Source: Salinibaculum litoreum (GTDB lineage: Archaea; Halobacteriota; Halobacteria; Halobacteriales; Haloarculaceae). Taken from it: a stretch of DNA of 64,000 nt. Shown here one piece after another: positions 1 through 7,726 of this stretch (position 1 is the stretch's first letter; every line of letters begins with the position of its first letter). A program made the position numbers and the translations under genes. The DNA is taken from the NCBI GenBank assembly GCA_009789175.1, contig CP046866.1:1488001-1552000 (forward strand), in the 5' to 3' direction. Below the pieces are notes generated by a model. The model had not been told where the DNA came from and did no database searches. It worked only from the letters and a program-made list of their open reading frames with translations.

Positions 1-2
1 AA

Positions 3-833
3 GAGTTGCTCGGGGTAATGCAGGCCCACCGCCAGTTCGTCTATCGCAGGCGTCTCTGTGAAAATCCGCTTTACCAGGAGCCCGAGGAACCAAATGACCT
101 GGTCGACCCGATACCGGACGCCGAGCGTGTCCTGGAGACGGCATATGACCTCACCGGCGCCCGTGATGCTATCGACCGCCGGGAGCAGCGTGTGGGCGTA
201 CTCAATCGTGTCCTGCGGCACAACCTGCGCAACGACCTCAACGTTGTCCGCAGCCACGCCGAGTTGATGCGGGAGGCCAGCGACGACGCCGAGGTCGGAG
301 AGAGCGCAGATGCGATTCTCGATGCGACGGACCGGCTGATGGACATTGCTGAGGAAGCAAAGCAAATCGAAAAATCGGTCGGAAACGGTGGCGATACCCG
401 AGTCCCCATTGACCTCTCACGTGCTATCGAGGAGGCCGCTGCTCGCACGCGCACCCGCCATCCGGGCGTCGCCGTCGTGCGTGGCGTCGACGAGCCCACC
501 TGGGTCGAATCCAGCGAGCAACTGGAGTTCGCACTCGCAGAGTTGTTCGAGGCGCTCGCCAGCATGGCCGACGACGGGGCGAAAATCCTCGTCGAAATCG
601 ACGAGGCCTGTTCGACGGCCTCCCGTCGGTGTCTCGTGGTCCAGTGTGACGGAGCGGATCTCCCCAAATCGGAGGTACAAGCCCTCCTACAGGGTAAGGA
701 AACGCAACTGTCTCACGGGAGCGGACTCGGACTCTGGCTGGTCAACTGGATTGTCGAACTCTCCGGTGGTAGCCTCTCGTTCCAGACGACAGACGACGAG
801 GAGCGTGTCATGCTCGACCTCGTCGCCGTCTGA
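3..833 (+). CDS. Sensor histidine kinase, C-terminal part (5' truncated by window edge)
   Basis: The reading frame is open to the window edge, so the true start lies upstream. The visible part is a haloarchaeal two-component kinase core. A dimerisation/H-box helix carries RHNLRND, with the phosphoacceptor His about 73 residues in. A weak ATPase domain follows and ends in a G2-type box, GSGLGLWLVNW. The N and D boxes are poorly conserved: there is no clear NAxKF motif, only LAELFEALASMA. The lost N-terminus would be expected to carry PAS, GAF or receiver domains, as in related haloarchaeal kinases, but this cannot be seen. The next gene is convergent, ending 15 bp away. Confidence 0.85.
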   Translation, partial: ELLGVMQAHRQFVYRRRLCENPLYQEPEEPNDLVDPIPDAERVLETAYDLTGARDAIDRREQRVGVLNRVLRHNLRNDLNVVRSHAELMREASDDAEVGESADAILDATDRLMDIAEEAKQIEKSVGNGGDTRVPIDLSRAIEEAAARTRTRHPGVAVVRGVDEPTWVESSEQLEFALAELFEALASMADDGAKILVEIDEACSTASRRCLVVQCDGADLPKSEVQALLQGKETQLSHGSGLGLWLVNWIVELSGGSLSFQTTDDEERVMLDLVAV

Positions 834-848
834 CCGGCGAGCCAGATT

Positions 849-1544
849 CTACAGTGGCGTCGCGAACTGCTCGACCGCTTCCAGGAACCCATCAGCATAG
901 GCTGCCTCTGTCACGTACTCGGCAGCAGCACGGACCTGCTCGTCAGCGTTGGCGACGGCGACACCTCTGCCCGCCACCTCGAAGGTAGGGGCATCGTTTT
1001 CCGAGTCGCCAACAGCCAGAAAATCAGCCGGCGTCAGGTCCAGTTCCGTCGCTACTGCTTCCAGTCCCTTGCCCTTGTCCACGTCCGGCGAGACGACGTG
1101 GTAGGCAAAGCCAGTGTCGAGAACGACCATCCCGTGGTCGGTGGCAATCTCCTCGAGCGGGGACAGCGGCATGTCACGGCTCACGGCCAGTTCCGTCTCC
1201 CGCCAGCGGTTGACAAGGTCGGCTGCCCCCCAGCCCAGTTCGTACCCACGCTCGCGGTACTCGGTTGCGACTGCTTCCGCCGCTGTACGGTCGCCGACGA
1301 TAGAGAGGGTGTCGCGGCCAGCCAGCGCCACCCCGCCGTTTTCCGCGACGACATACTGTGCCATCCCGAGAAACTCACAGAGAGCAACGGGATAGGGCAT
1401 CGCCTTGCCCGTGGCGACGACGACCGGCGTCGGCCAGGAACGAAGCACTGCCATGACGCGGGGGTCCAGCGCGCGCTGGTCGTCTGTCAGCGTGCCGTCG
1501 ATGTCGACCACGAGCGGCGGCGCGTCCTCGGGTACGGTGACCAT
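849..1544 (-). CDS. pgp: Phosphoglycolate phosphatase, archaeal HAD type
   Basis: A 231-aa HAD-superfamily phosphatase that would hydrolyse 2-phosphoglycolate to glycolate in the cytoplasm, so clearing a product of DNA repair and oxidative side reactions. HAD motif I is VVDIDGTLT near the N-terminus, motif II is VVATGKAMP, motif III is the lysine in VDKGKG, and motif IV is AVGDSENDAPTF near residue 185. The Cof-like C2 cap between motifs II and III and the overall length match archaeal PGP. The frame extends further upstream without a stop, but that part is low-complexity shadow sequence; the ATG at 1544 is the first start giving a normal HAD N-terminus. The J-protein gene upstream is on the same strand, 31 bp away. 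Confidence 0.88.
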   Translation of the reverse strand: MVTVPEDAPPLVVDIDGTLTDDQRALDPRVMAVLRSWPTPVVVATGKAMPYPVALCEFLGMAQYVVAENGGVALAGRDTLSIVGDRTAAEAVATEYRERGYELGWGAADLVNRWRETELAVSRDMPLSPLEEIATDHGMVVLDTGFAYHVVSPDVDKGKGLEAVATELDLTPADFLAVGDSENDAPTFEVAGRGVAVANADEQVRAAAEYVTEAAYADGFLEAVEQFATPL

Positions 1545-1575
1545 ACCCGGTCGTCGGTGCGGTGAGCCTTCCCGG

Positions 1576-2124
1576 TTACGTCTCGTTGAGCACTTCGTAG
1601 GCTTCCTGAACGCGTTTGAACTCCTCTTCGTCGCCGCTGTCGGCATCCGGGTGGACCTCCTTGATACGCTCGCGGTAGGCCCGCCTGACCGCACTGTCGT
1701 CGGCATCCGGTGAGACACCGAGGACCTGCGATGCCTGACGGACGCTCTGTCGGGACTGCTGGACACCGCCGCGGGCCTGTTGCTGGCGACGCCGTTGTTC
1801 CTGACGGACCCGCTGTCGGCGGGCACGCTGGCGCTGTTCCTGTCGGGGGGGAGTCCACTCCTCTCGGGGGCCGGCACCGAACCCGCCGCGGTCACTCTGA
1901 CGACGCCGCTGTGCTCGGTTGACAGCCGCCCGGCGCTCGACACCGCGATACATGCGAGCGAGCAACCGCCCGCTGGCCTGGTAGTACAGACCGTATGCGA
2001 CGGCTGCGAAGATTGCGGCCAGAATGAGAAGCGCCGGGCTGATGGCTATCGCCGCACCGAGGAGGACGGCCGTCATGAGAGCAAAGGCACCGGCGAGGCC
2101 GGAAACCAGACGCTGCTGTCGCAC
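1576..2124 (-). CDS. Membrane-anchored J-domain protein with Arg/Gln-rich linker
   Basis: A 182-aa protein with three parts. Residues about 7-50 form two closely spaced transmembrane helices. Residues about 60-130 form a very basic linker rich in Arg and Gln. Residues about 132-182 form a C-terminal J domain with the diagnostic HPD tripeptide (in KEVHPDAD), which stimulates Hsp70/DnaK ATPase. It lacks the Gly/Phe, zinc and substrate domains of DnaJ, so it is a class C J protein that probably recruits DnaK to the membrane. A strongly basic linker is unusual in an acidic haloarchaeal proteome. The gene is 31 bp from pgp on the same strand and may be co-transcribed with it. The client is unknown. 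Confidence 0.85.
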   Translation of the reverse strand: MRQQRLVSGLAGAFALMTAVLLGAAIAISPALLILAAIFAAVAYGLYYQASGRLLARMYRGVERRAAVNRAQRRRQSDRGGFGAGPREEWTPPRQEQRQRARRQRVRQEQRRRQQQARGGVQQSRQSVRQASQVLGVSPDADDSAVRRAYRERIKEVHPDADSGDEEEFKRVQEAYEVLNET

Positions 2125-2242
2125 GAATGCCTGTTAGGACGGCAAGCCTGTAAGCCTCTCGCTCCCTGCAGTCGATGCGGGACAGGTATCGGCGGACGCT
2201 GCCGGCAGAGGGTTCAAACGGCCGGCCGTGCTAGCCTGGCAC

Positions 2243-2452
2243 ATGAGCGTCTCCAGTCCGTGTGAAATCTGCAACCGGGCGGATGTCGACCACGTCTGTG
2301 ACCGCTGTGTCCAACTGGTCTGCTCGCGGCACTTCGATGAGGATGTCGGGCTCTGCATCGAGTGTGCCGCCGCAATCGAAGACGAGAGCCAGCCCCAGAA
2401 CATCCCCAACAGCGACGATATGCCGGATGGCGTGGACACCTACCGCTACTGA
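2243..2452 (+). CDS. Small HIT/B-box-like zinc-finger protein
   Basis: A 69-aa protein whose first half is a cysteine/histidine cluster, CEICN...CDRCVQLVCSRHF...CIEC. This spacing resembles HIT-type or B-box fingers that bind two zinc ions. The tail is acidic and ends in YRY. The ATG at 2243 is preferred over the upstream in-frame start because a TATA-like TTCAAAC lies about 28 bp before it, fitting a leaderless mRNA. It is convergent with the next gene, with a 7-bp overlap of ends. Its partner is unknown; small zinc proteins of this kind are common in haloarchaea and often have regulatory or RNA-linked roles. Confidence 0.75.
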   Translation: MSVSSPCEICNRADVDHVCDRCVQLVCSRHFDEDVGLCIECAAAIEDESQPQNIPNSDDMPDGVDTYRY

Positions 2453-3111
2453 GAGAGAACGCGCTGGGCAATCGCGCCGTGGATTCTTCCGAGCAGGCTC
2501 GTCAGATGGAGCGTCACGAGCGCGAGCACCAGCCCGATGACGCTTACGACCAGGGCTTCGGGGAGCGTATCGATGACGACGGGGCCGGCATCGCCGAGCA
2601 TATCGACCGGCCCGAGTGTGTACTCGACACTCGATAGCTGATAGACCAGCGGGGCGACGATGAATGCAACAGAGAGTGCTCCCAGAGTCACAAACACCGT
2701 GAACACGCCCAGACCGACCGGGAACGTCAGGAACAGGTACGCCAGCACAACGTAGCTGCGGAAGTCAGTCACAGTTGCTTTCAGGAGGGGGACAAGTGGC
2801 TGCTCGTTGGGGTCAGGATAGTCGTAGTCGACTGTCCGGCCGAGCAACTGCTCTGTGAGCGCCGCTTCGACCCGTCCGAGATACAGCGCACATAGCGGAA
2901 CGAAGGCGAGAATCGCGATGCCCACCACGAACGGAGTTAGCACGAGACCTGTAGAGAGTGTCGTGACGAAAATCGTGAAGTAGATGATACCCAGCGGGAA
3001 CCGGAGGAGGAGGTACAGTATGTTCTTGTAGGTCTGTGCATCGGTGAGCGCACCGAACACGGGAATACCGGAGGAGCGGTCCGCGTCAGCGGGTGGGGTC
3101 TGAGTCGACAT
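2446..3111 (-). CDS. Polytopic membrane protein of the putative sensor-domain family
   Basis: A 221-aa integral membrane protein with two similar halves. Each begins with a YKNILYLLLRFPLG- or FRSYVVLAYLFLTFPVG-like segment followed by a pair of transmembrane helices, and one further C-terminal helix ends the protein (about five in all). The LLRFPLGI.YF pattern and the duplication match the 'putative sensor' membrane domain found in some bacterial histidine kinases and standing alone in haloarchaea. No kinase or DNA-binding domain is attached. The start at 3111 (MSTQTPP) is chosen over the frame's first ATG because it follows a possible TATA (GGTTATAGG) at normal distance. The ligand is unknown. 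Confidence 0.7.
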   Translation of the reverse strand: MSTQTPPADADRSSGIPVFGALTDAQTYKNILYLLLRFPLGIIYFTIFVTTLSTGLVLTPFVVGIAILAFVPLCALYLGRVEAALTEQLLGRTVDYDYPDPNEQPLVPLLKATVTDFRSYVVLAYLFLTFPVGLGVFTVFVTLGALSVAFIVAPLVYQLSSVEYTLGPVDMLGDAGPVVIDTLPEALVVSVIGLVLALVTLHLTSLLGRIHGAIAQRVLSQ

Positions 3112-3193
3112 CTGTCGGTAGTCGATACGTCTCGGCGACGACACCTATAACCGGAGTCAGCGATGGCAGGATAGAATCGCTGAGAAAGATTTA

Positions 3194-4045
3194 TTAGCCT
3201 CGGTATTCGTTCAGCCGTTTCTTGAGGCGTTTGGCCGACTCGCCGGCGGCACGGAAGTACGCTGACTCGTCGACCTGTCCCCGGCCCTGTTGTTCACCCG
3301 CGAAGATGATGCCCCGTGAGGAGTTGACCAGTCCAACGGGCGTGGTGTCGGCCTCGGCTTCGGCCAGTCCGAACTCGACGGCGGCCTCCGCGTCCCCGCC
3401 CTGTGCGCCGACGCCGGGGACGAGGAAGGGCACGTCGGGGACGACCTCGCGTACTTCCTCTAGTTCCTCGGGGGCCGTCGCGCCGACGACGAGACCGACG
3501 TTGCCGTGTTCGTTCCAGCGGTCCGCGACGGCAGCGACGCGCTCGTACAGCGGTTCCCCAGAGGCGAGTTCGAGGTCCTGCAGGTCCCCACCGCCGGCGT
3601 TGGAGGTCCGACAGAGAACGAACACCCCCTTGTCGGGATTGCTGAGAAACGGGGCCAGCGAGTCCCGGCCGAGGTAGGGGTTGACCGTGATGGCGTCGGC
3701 AGCGGGGCCGTGGTCGTCGTCGAGGATGCGTGCGTACTGCCGGGCGGTGTTGCCGATGTCGCCCCGTTTGGCATCGAGCAGAACTGGCACGTCCTTACCG
3801 TGGGCGTAGGCGATGGTCTCTCGCAGGGCACGCCAGCCGTCGGGGTCTTCATAAAAGGCAGCGTTTGGCTTGTAACAGGCAGCGTGTTCGTGGGTGGCGT
3901 CGATAATCCGGCGGTTGAAGGCCCACCGGGGAAGGTCAGCGTCGGCGACAGAGGCAGGCAGCCGGTCCGGGTCGGGGTCGAGCCCGACCGAGACGACGCT
4001 GTCGACGGCCTCGATGCGGTCGCGCAGGCGGTCGAAGAACGTCAT
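3194..4045 (-). CDS. pyrF: Orotidine 5'-phosphate decarboxylase
   Basis: A 283-aa enzyme for the last step of UMP synthesis, decarboxylating OMP. The catalytic Lys-Asp array is seen in LLDAKRGDIGNT, and a phosphate-binding loop lies in VNSSRGIIFAG near the C-terminus. The length and the FDRLRDRIEAVDSVVSVGLDPDPDRLP opening place it in the longer PyrF type 2 subfamily, not the ~220-aa type seen in methanogens. The ATG at 4045 (MTFFDRL) is chosen; an upstream in-frame ATG would add 36 residues unlike the family. The gene stands alone and borders the accessory patch at 4.1-6.5 kb. Confidence 0.93.
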   Translation of the reverse strand: MTFFDRLRDRIEAVDSVVSVGLDPDPDRLPASVADADLPRWAFNRRIIDATHEHAACYKPNAAFYEDPDGWRALRETIAYAHGKDVPVLLDAKRGDIGNTARQYARILDDDHGPAADAITVNPYLGRDSLAPFLSNPDKGVFVLCRTSNAGGGDLQDLELASGEPLYERVAAVADRWNEHGNVGLVVGATAPEELEEVREVVPDVPFLVPGVGAQGGDAEAAVEFGLAEAEADTTPVGLVNSSRGIIFAGEQQGRGQVDESAYFRAAGESAKRLKKRLNEYRG

Positions 4046-4193
4046 TGCGAGAGAGCGACGCGACGGGACAATAAAGAGGCGACGGTCCGCGGTGCCGTCG
4101 ACAGGACTCCGCGTCTCGATAACAGTCGTCGTGAATATGGTTCCTTTATTCACTTAACCAGTGAAACGACTGCTCACTAGACCTGCGAAAGTA

Positions 4194-4300
4194 CCTTTTT
4201 CCGGCTCGGGTTTCCTCGCTTACTGCGTTCGCTGCGGGAACCGCTCGCCGCAAAAATCTACGCTAAAAAGGCTGAACGCTCGGCTTCGCCTCGCGTTCAG
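4194..4300. repeat. Palindromic intergenic cassette between pyrF and the first toxin pair
   Basis: The 395 bp between pyrF and the PIN gene holds no gene. It contains a nested set of inverted repeats: CCTTTTT at 4194-4200 facing AAAAAGG at 4265-4271, then CTGAACGC at 4272-4279 facing GCGTTCAG at 4293-4300 with a 13-nt loop, followed by further CTCGCTTC/CGCGAA-type short palindromes to about 4330. From memory, similar cassettes are scattered in haloarchaeal intergenic DNA near accessory genes. No coding capacity or terminal repeats of an insertion sequence are visible. It may act as a terminator for one or both flanking genes. Confidence 0.6.
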
Positions 4301-4440
4301 TGAATCGCGCTCACTCCGTTCGCGCGAATGCTTGCTGGTCACAGCACGGCCTGTATCGATCGATTCAATCTGTGACGACTGGTGTGGTATGCGAACTGTT
4401 CTAGAACTCTCTCACTAGAGAAAACCAACCGCACATTGAG

Positions 4441-4857
4441 TTAGAGCGTGTCAAATGAGTCGATTACGTCGCTTGTGGAATACGTCGCAACCAGCCCCTG
4501 TTCGTTGAAATCAGAGTCATCGCTCCAGATGGCTGCATCGCTGGCTATCGCACACGCCAGATAGAGTACGTCGTCGGGGTCTATGTCACCAATTGCTTTG
4601 TCTACACTATCGATAGCTGGATAGAAATCGTCGGCAGGGACGACTTCGATATACTGGAACAAGAGGTCGATAAACTGTGCCACTCGGTCCGGTTCCATCC
4701 CGGACTTCTCCACGATCAGCTCTTCGTAGTTGTCGATCTCGTCGTAGACGAACGCGGGTGTCAAGAGATCCGGTTCGAGCGTGACGATGAGCTCCCGCGT
4801 TTTCGAATCAGCGACGAGTGCGGAGATGACGACGTTTGCATCGATGACCAGCTTCAT
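4441..4857 (-). CDS. PIN-domain toxin (VapC-like ribonuclease)
   Basis: A 138-aa PIN-domain protein, likely a Mg-dependent endoribonuclease toxin. It opens with MKLVIDANVVISAL, giving acidic residue D6; further candidates are E40 in VYDEIDNYEE, D95/D96 in DPDDVLYL, and the D113/D114/D116 cluster in SDDSDF. These match the four-acid PIN active site of the PilT N-terminus family. The partner antitoxin gene lies directly upstream on the same strand with a 9-bp gap, the usual order. Natural targets of VapC enzymes are tRNA or rRNA; the target here cannot be read from sequence. Confidence 0.88.
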   Translation of the reverse strand: MKLVIDANVVISALVADSKTRELIVTLEPDLLTPAFVYDEIDNYEELIVEKSGMEPDRVAQFIDLLFQYIEVVPADDFYPAIDSVDKAIGDIDPDDVLYLACAIASDAAIWSDDSDFNEQGLVATYSTSDVIDSFDTL

Positions 4858-4866
4858 CAGTCGTGT

Positions 4867-5097
4867 CTACGCTGATTCCTCGTCAACGTGCTTGCGTCCA
4901 CTCTCGTTGATTTTGTCAGCAATCTCCTGCACGTCGCTCTCCGTGAGTTCGCTCTCGCTAGTGAGTTCGTCCATCACTTCGAGCGTCTCGATTTTCTCTT
5001 GGATGGCCTGCCGCGTGACCTCACTCCAGTTGATTTCCGGGTGCTTCTCCATGCGCTCTTTGAGATCGTCGTCAACGTTGACTGTAATCGTCGGCAT
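4867..5097 (-). CDS. Ribbon-helix-helix antitoxin partner of the PIN toxin
   Basis: A 76-aa acidic protein. The N-terminal strand TITVNVDDDLKERME followed by helices around NWSEVTRQAIQEKIE is a ribbon-helix-helix DNA-binding fold. The acidic C-terminal half is the probable toxin-neutralising tail. It precedes the PIN gene by 9 bp, so the pair should be co-transcribed and autorepressed by antitoxin binding upstream. No clear operator palindrome was found in the first 40 bp upstream. Confidence 0.82.
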   Translation of the reverse strand: MPTITVNVDDDLKERMEKHPEINWSEVTRQAIQEKIETLEVMDELTSESELTESDVQEIADKINESGRKHVDEESA

Positions 5098-5718
5098 ACA
5101 GAAGGCTATGTGAGCACAGAATACTGTGTTTTTCGGTGCGTCTCAGACCCGCTGGTTTTGGCCGCCTCACGCCTGAAAGGTAGCTCCGTCCGTGTATCGG
5201 ACCAAAGCCTGCAGCGCCTATAGTGGGTTTACCCCCCGAATACACGAATTACAGCTCCTAATTCAGACGTTTAGCGTTCTGCTGTTGCAATGCGTTTGCT
5301 TTCGTCCGATGAGCAACCGGGCGAGTAGTGTCCGCGGGAATTAGCGACCGAAGCATGTCATAGAACCATTCTCATGGTGGTTGTTTCATCGACATCTGGT
5401 TGAACCACCCCGGCCAGTAAGCCTGCGTATCGACCGGTGGAAAAGTTACCAGATCAGAATTGTATTTGCGATGGTATGCAAGATGGAAGGCGCGAGTCTT
5501 GCACGACGCTCTGCTCAAATAGTGGGTGAAGAGAATCGCTCGATACAGAGCGTGCAGTCAGCATAGCGCTGTGCTTTCTTTCACCACCGCGATACTGAAC
5601 CAACTGCCCACCAAACTTGCTTGCTGAGCGACATATTCACCCAATCGCCGCCGAAAATCTCCACGTTGCGAAGAGTCCTACGACACCCAATATGGTCGTT
5701 TTTCAGACTGCGAAAGCG
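5098..5718. other. Non-coding stretch of about 620 bp between two toxin-antitoxin pairs
   Basis: No convincing gene is present. Short open frames lack family resemblance, and base composition is lower in GC than in the neighbouring genes. The one recognisable item is the 29-nt repeat at 5477-5505, listed separately. The stretch looks like decayed or spacer DNA in an accessory insertion site; no transposase remnant could be identified by eye. Confidence 0.55.
5477..5505 (+). repeat. 29-nt dispersed repeat, copy 1
   Basis: This segment matches the complement of 25862-25890 at 26 of 29 positions. Its ends form a perfect 7-bp inverted repeat, TGCAAGA at the left and TCTTGCA near the right, so each copy can fold as a hairpin with a 13-nt loop. 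It lies between two toxin-antitoxin pairs; the second copy lies between the two phoU genes. It could be the end of a non-autonomous mobile element or a REP-like unit. Confidence 0.6.
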
Positions 5719-5730
5719 TTTTATATGTAA
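5719..5730 (+). promoter_or_regulatory. TATA box of the AbrB/PIN operon
   Basis: The AT-rich TTTTATATGTAA begins about 40 bp before the ATG at 5760. With the archaeal TATA-to-start distance of roughly 25-28 bp, transcription would begin about 10-15 bp before the antitoxin ATG. Confidence 0.6.
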
Positions 5731-5759
5731 CTATAGTAGTGGGAAATAGGTGACTCGGG

Positions 5760-6035
5760 ATGGGAAATAGTTCAGTCGAGGTGGCTTCAGCGGAAGAAAT
5801 CACGCTGAAAGTCGATGACAGAGGAAGGGTCACGCTCCCAAAAGAGATTCGGGACCAACTCGGAATCGAATCGAACGACGAGATTCCAGCACGGTTGGTT
5901 GGCTCGGTTCTAGAGGTCAATCCAAAGCCGAGTTCGAAACTGCAAACGGCAACAGCTGGCCACAATTCGTGGGAGAACACGACTCCGAGTGACGCCGGCG
6001 AAAGCCTATTTGGCCCGATGGATGGCCACGAATGA
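5760..6035 (+). CDS. SpoVT/AbrB-type antitoxin
   Basis: A 91-aa protein whose residues about 12-52 are a swapped-hairpin AbrB DNA-binding domain: EITLKVDDRGRVTLPKEIRDQLGI is the family signature (D-RGR-T-P-IR). The remainder is a polar tail, probably the toxin-binding arm. It overlaps the downstream PIN gene by 4 bp (ATGA), which indicates translational coupling. Chromosomal AbrB-PIN pairs are common toxin-antitoxin modules in archaea; AbrB proteins also act as ordinary regulators, but the tight coupling favours an antitoxin role. Confidence 0.85.
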   Translation: MGNSSVEVASAEEITLKVDDRGRVTLPKEIRDQLGIESNDEIPARLVGSVLEVNPKPSSKLQTATAGHNSWENTTPSDAGESLFGPMDGHE

Positions 6036-6520
6036 GCAGACAGGTGAACACGCTCCCAACTGAGGTAACGGTACTTACGGATGTGAACATCCTCGCCATT
6101 GGCCTGACAGACGACCATCCTGCGTACGATGACGTCTCCTCGTGGATTGAGGATGCAATCGACGGACCGAATGCGTTGCTCGTATTCGACTACTACCCCT
6201 TTCGAGCACAGTACATCATGGTGCAGAAATTCGGTGTGGGGCCGGTGGACGCTCGAAACGCCGTCCAGTCCCTCGTTCAAAGCCCGGCACGGATTATTAG
6301 CGCCACCGACACCACGATACTGGAGGCATACGATATCAGTGCCGACAAAAATCACGACGTGTACGACTCCTTCCTTCTCGCGCTCGCACGGTCGTACGAC
6401 GCTGACTATTTGCTCACTACTGATACCGACTTTGAGGAACTCTGTGAGGCGGAAGACGTGACCTATCAGAATCCAATTCCTGCAGAGAAACGCGACGTTT
6501 TGACCGTCACTGACGGATAA
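6032..6520 (+). CDS. PIN-domain toxin paired with AbrB antitoxin
   Basis: A 162-aa PIN-domain protein. Candidate metal ligands are D17 in LTDVNILAIG, D112 in HDVYDSFLLALA, and D131/D133 in TTDTDFEEL. The C-terminal motif matches the fourth PIN acid, with the usual DxDF. The ATG overlaps the stop of the AbrB gene. Unlike the first PIN gene, which pairs with a ribbon-helix-helix antitoxin, this one pairs with AbrB, so the two modules are of different lineages and not a duplication. Confidence 0.86.
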   Translation: MSRQVNTLPTEVTVLTDVNILAIGLTDDHPAYDDVSSWIEDAIDGPNALLVFDYYPFRAQYIMVQKFGVGPVDARNAVQSLVQSPARIISATDTTILEAYDISADKNHDVYDSFLLALARSYDADYLLTTDTDFEELCEAEDVTYQNPIPAEKRDVLTVTDG

Positions 6521-6706
6521 ATACAGCTGATCTCACATCAGAAGAGGTACTCGGTAGACTCACTGTCTCGAGCACAGACGCACGCATAGAATTGCCATAT
6601 ACACAACCACTGCTAATCAACAGTTGCCACTCAGGTGGGACAGGCTGCGAGGACGACCAATTCGAAACGGACACACTCTAAGTCCTCGACAGCGAATCAG
6701 GGGGCG

Positions 6707-7363
6707 ATGGCACTCGCTGCGGTGGTCTTCGACCTCGATTACACGCTCGCTGTCCCCCAGCGGGACCGACAGACCCTGCTCGACGAGGCAGCCGCGGCCG
6801 CCGGGGTCGACGGACTCGAGCGCTCGGCCTATCTCGACGTGCACGGCCAGCACCGCGCGACGACCACGCGAACCCCGATTTTCGACGCGCTACTCGACGA
6901 CGGGGACCCGGAGACCGCCGCACGCGCCTATCGTAATGCGGTCAACGACGCGCTCGCGCCGGTCGGGGATATCCCGGAGTTGCTTGCCGAACTCCGGACC
7001 CAGTACCGGGTGGGGTTGCTGACGGATGGCCCCGTCCAGGCCCAGCAGACGAAACTGGAGACGCTGGGCTGGGAGAACTGCTTCGATGGGGTCGTCATCA
7101 CTGGCTCACTGCCAGCGGGCAAGCCCGACGGACGCGCGTTCGAGGCAATCTGTGCCGACCTCGGCGTCACGCCCGAGGTCACAGCCTACGTCGGAGACCA
7201 CCCGGACGCGGACATCCGCGGGGCGAGTGCGGCCGGAATGGTCGCCGTGCAAGTCCTGACAGACCGCTTCGAGCGCGCACCGGACGCGGATTATTACGTC
7301 GAACGGGACAGACTGGCCCCACAGCTCAGGGAAGTGCTAGAACGACACCACTACGGCCGCTAA
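6707..7363 (+). CDS. HAD-superfamily hydrolase
   Basis: A 218-aa haloacid-dehalogenase-type phosphatase. Motif I is VVFDLDYTL at the N-terminus, motif II is GLLTDGP, motif III is the lysine in GKPDGRAFE, and motif IV is YVGDHPDADIRGA. The helical C1 cap lies between motifs I and II, as in the phosphoglycolate phosphatase/phosphonatase-like (Gph) group. The substrate is not predictable. The start at 6707 is preferred because motif I must lie at the N-terminus; the in-frame extension upstream is low-complexity. The stop abuts the stop of the convergent gene. Confidence 0.85.
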   Translation: MALAAVVFDLDYTLAVPQRDRQTLLDEAAAAAGVDGLERSAYLDVHGQHRATTTRTPIFDALLDDGDPETAARAYRNAVNDALAPVGDIPELLAELRTQYRVGLLTDGPVQAQQTKLETLGWENCFDGVVITGSLPAGKPDGRAFEAICADLGVTPEVTAYVGDHPDADIRGASAAGMVAVQVLTDRFERAPDADYYVERDRLAPQLREVLERHHYGR

Positions 7364-7726
7364 CTACGGCAGCGTCGAGCGCACGATATCGACCGCCCCC
7401 TTGACTGCAGCACCCGTCGATACCAGCAGCCGGAGCCCGTCATCCGACGTTTCTACTTCGAGTCCCTCCCGACTGTCAGCCGGTGGCTCCATGTCGTCGA
7501 CAGCGTCGAGTACCACGGCAGCGGCCTCGGGATACAGCAGGACACGACCGACTTCTTTCCCGTGGGCGGCGATGGCGTATGCGACAGTCCCCTGAGGGCT
7601 CGGTGTCGCATCCTGATCAGCGTCGACCACCTCGACGGCCGACAGCGGCTCTGTCGCCAGCCCGGTCAGTTCGGAGGCGAGCAGTTCGGCGATACGTTTC
7701 GGGTCAGTGATTGTCTCTTTGACCAT
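7364..7726 (-). CDS. Conserved haloarchaeal protein of unknown function
   Basis: A 120-aa acidic soluble protein with no catalytic motif that I recognise. The start codon overlaps the stop of the upstream DUF2240 gene by one base, so the two form a translationally coupled operon. The middle region is rich in short strands (GKEVGRVLLYPEAAAVVL), suggesting a small alpha/beta fold. There are no membrane segments or metal clusters. Function unknown. Confidence 0.65.
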   Translation of the reverse strand: MVKETITDPKRIAELLASELTGLATEPLSAVEVVDADQDATPSPQGTVAYAIAAHGKEVGRVLLYPEAAAVVLDAVDDMEPPADSREGLEVETSDDGLRLLVSTGAAVKGAVDIVRSTLP

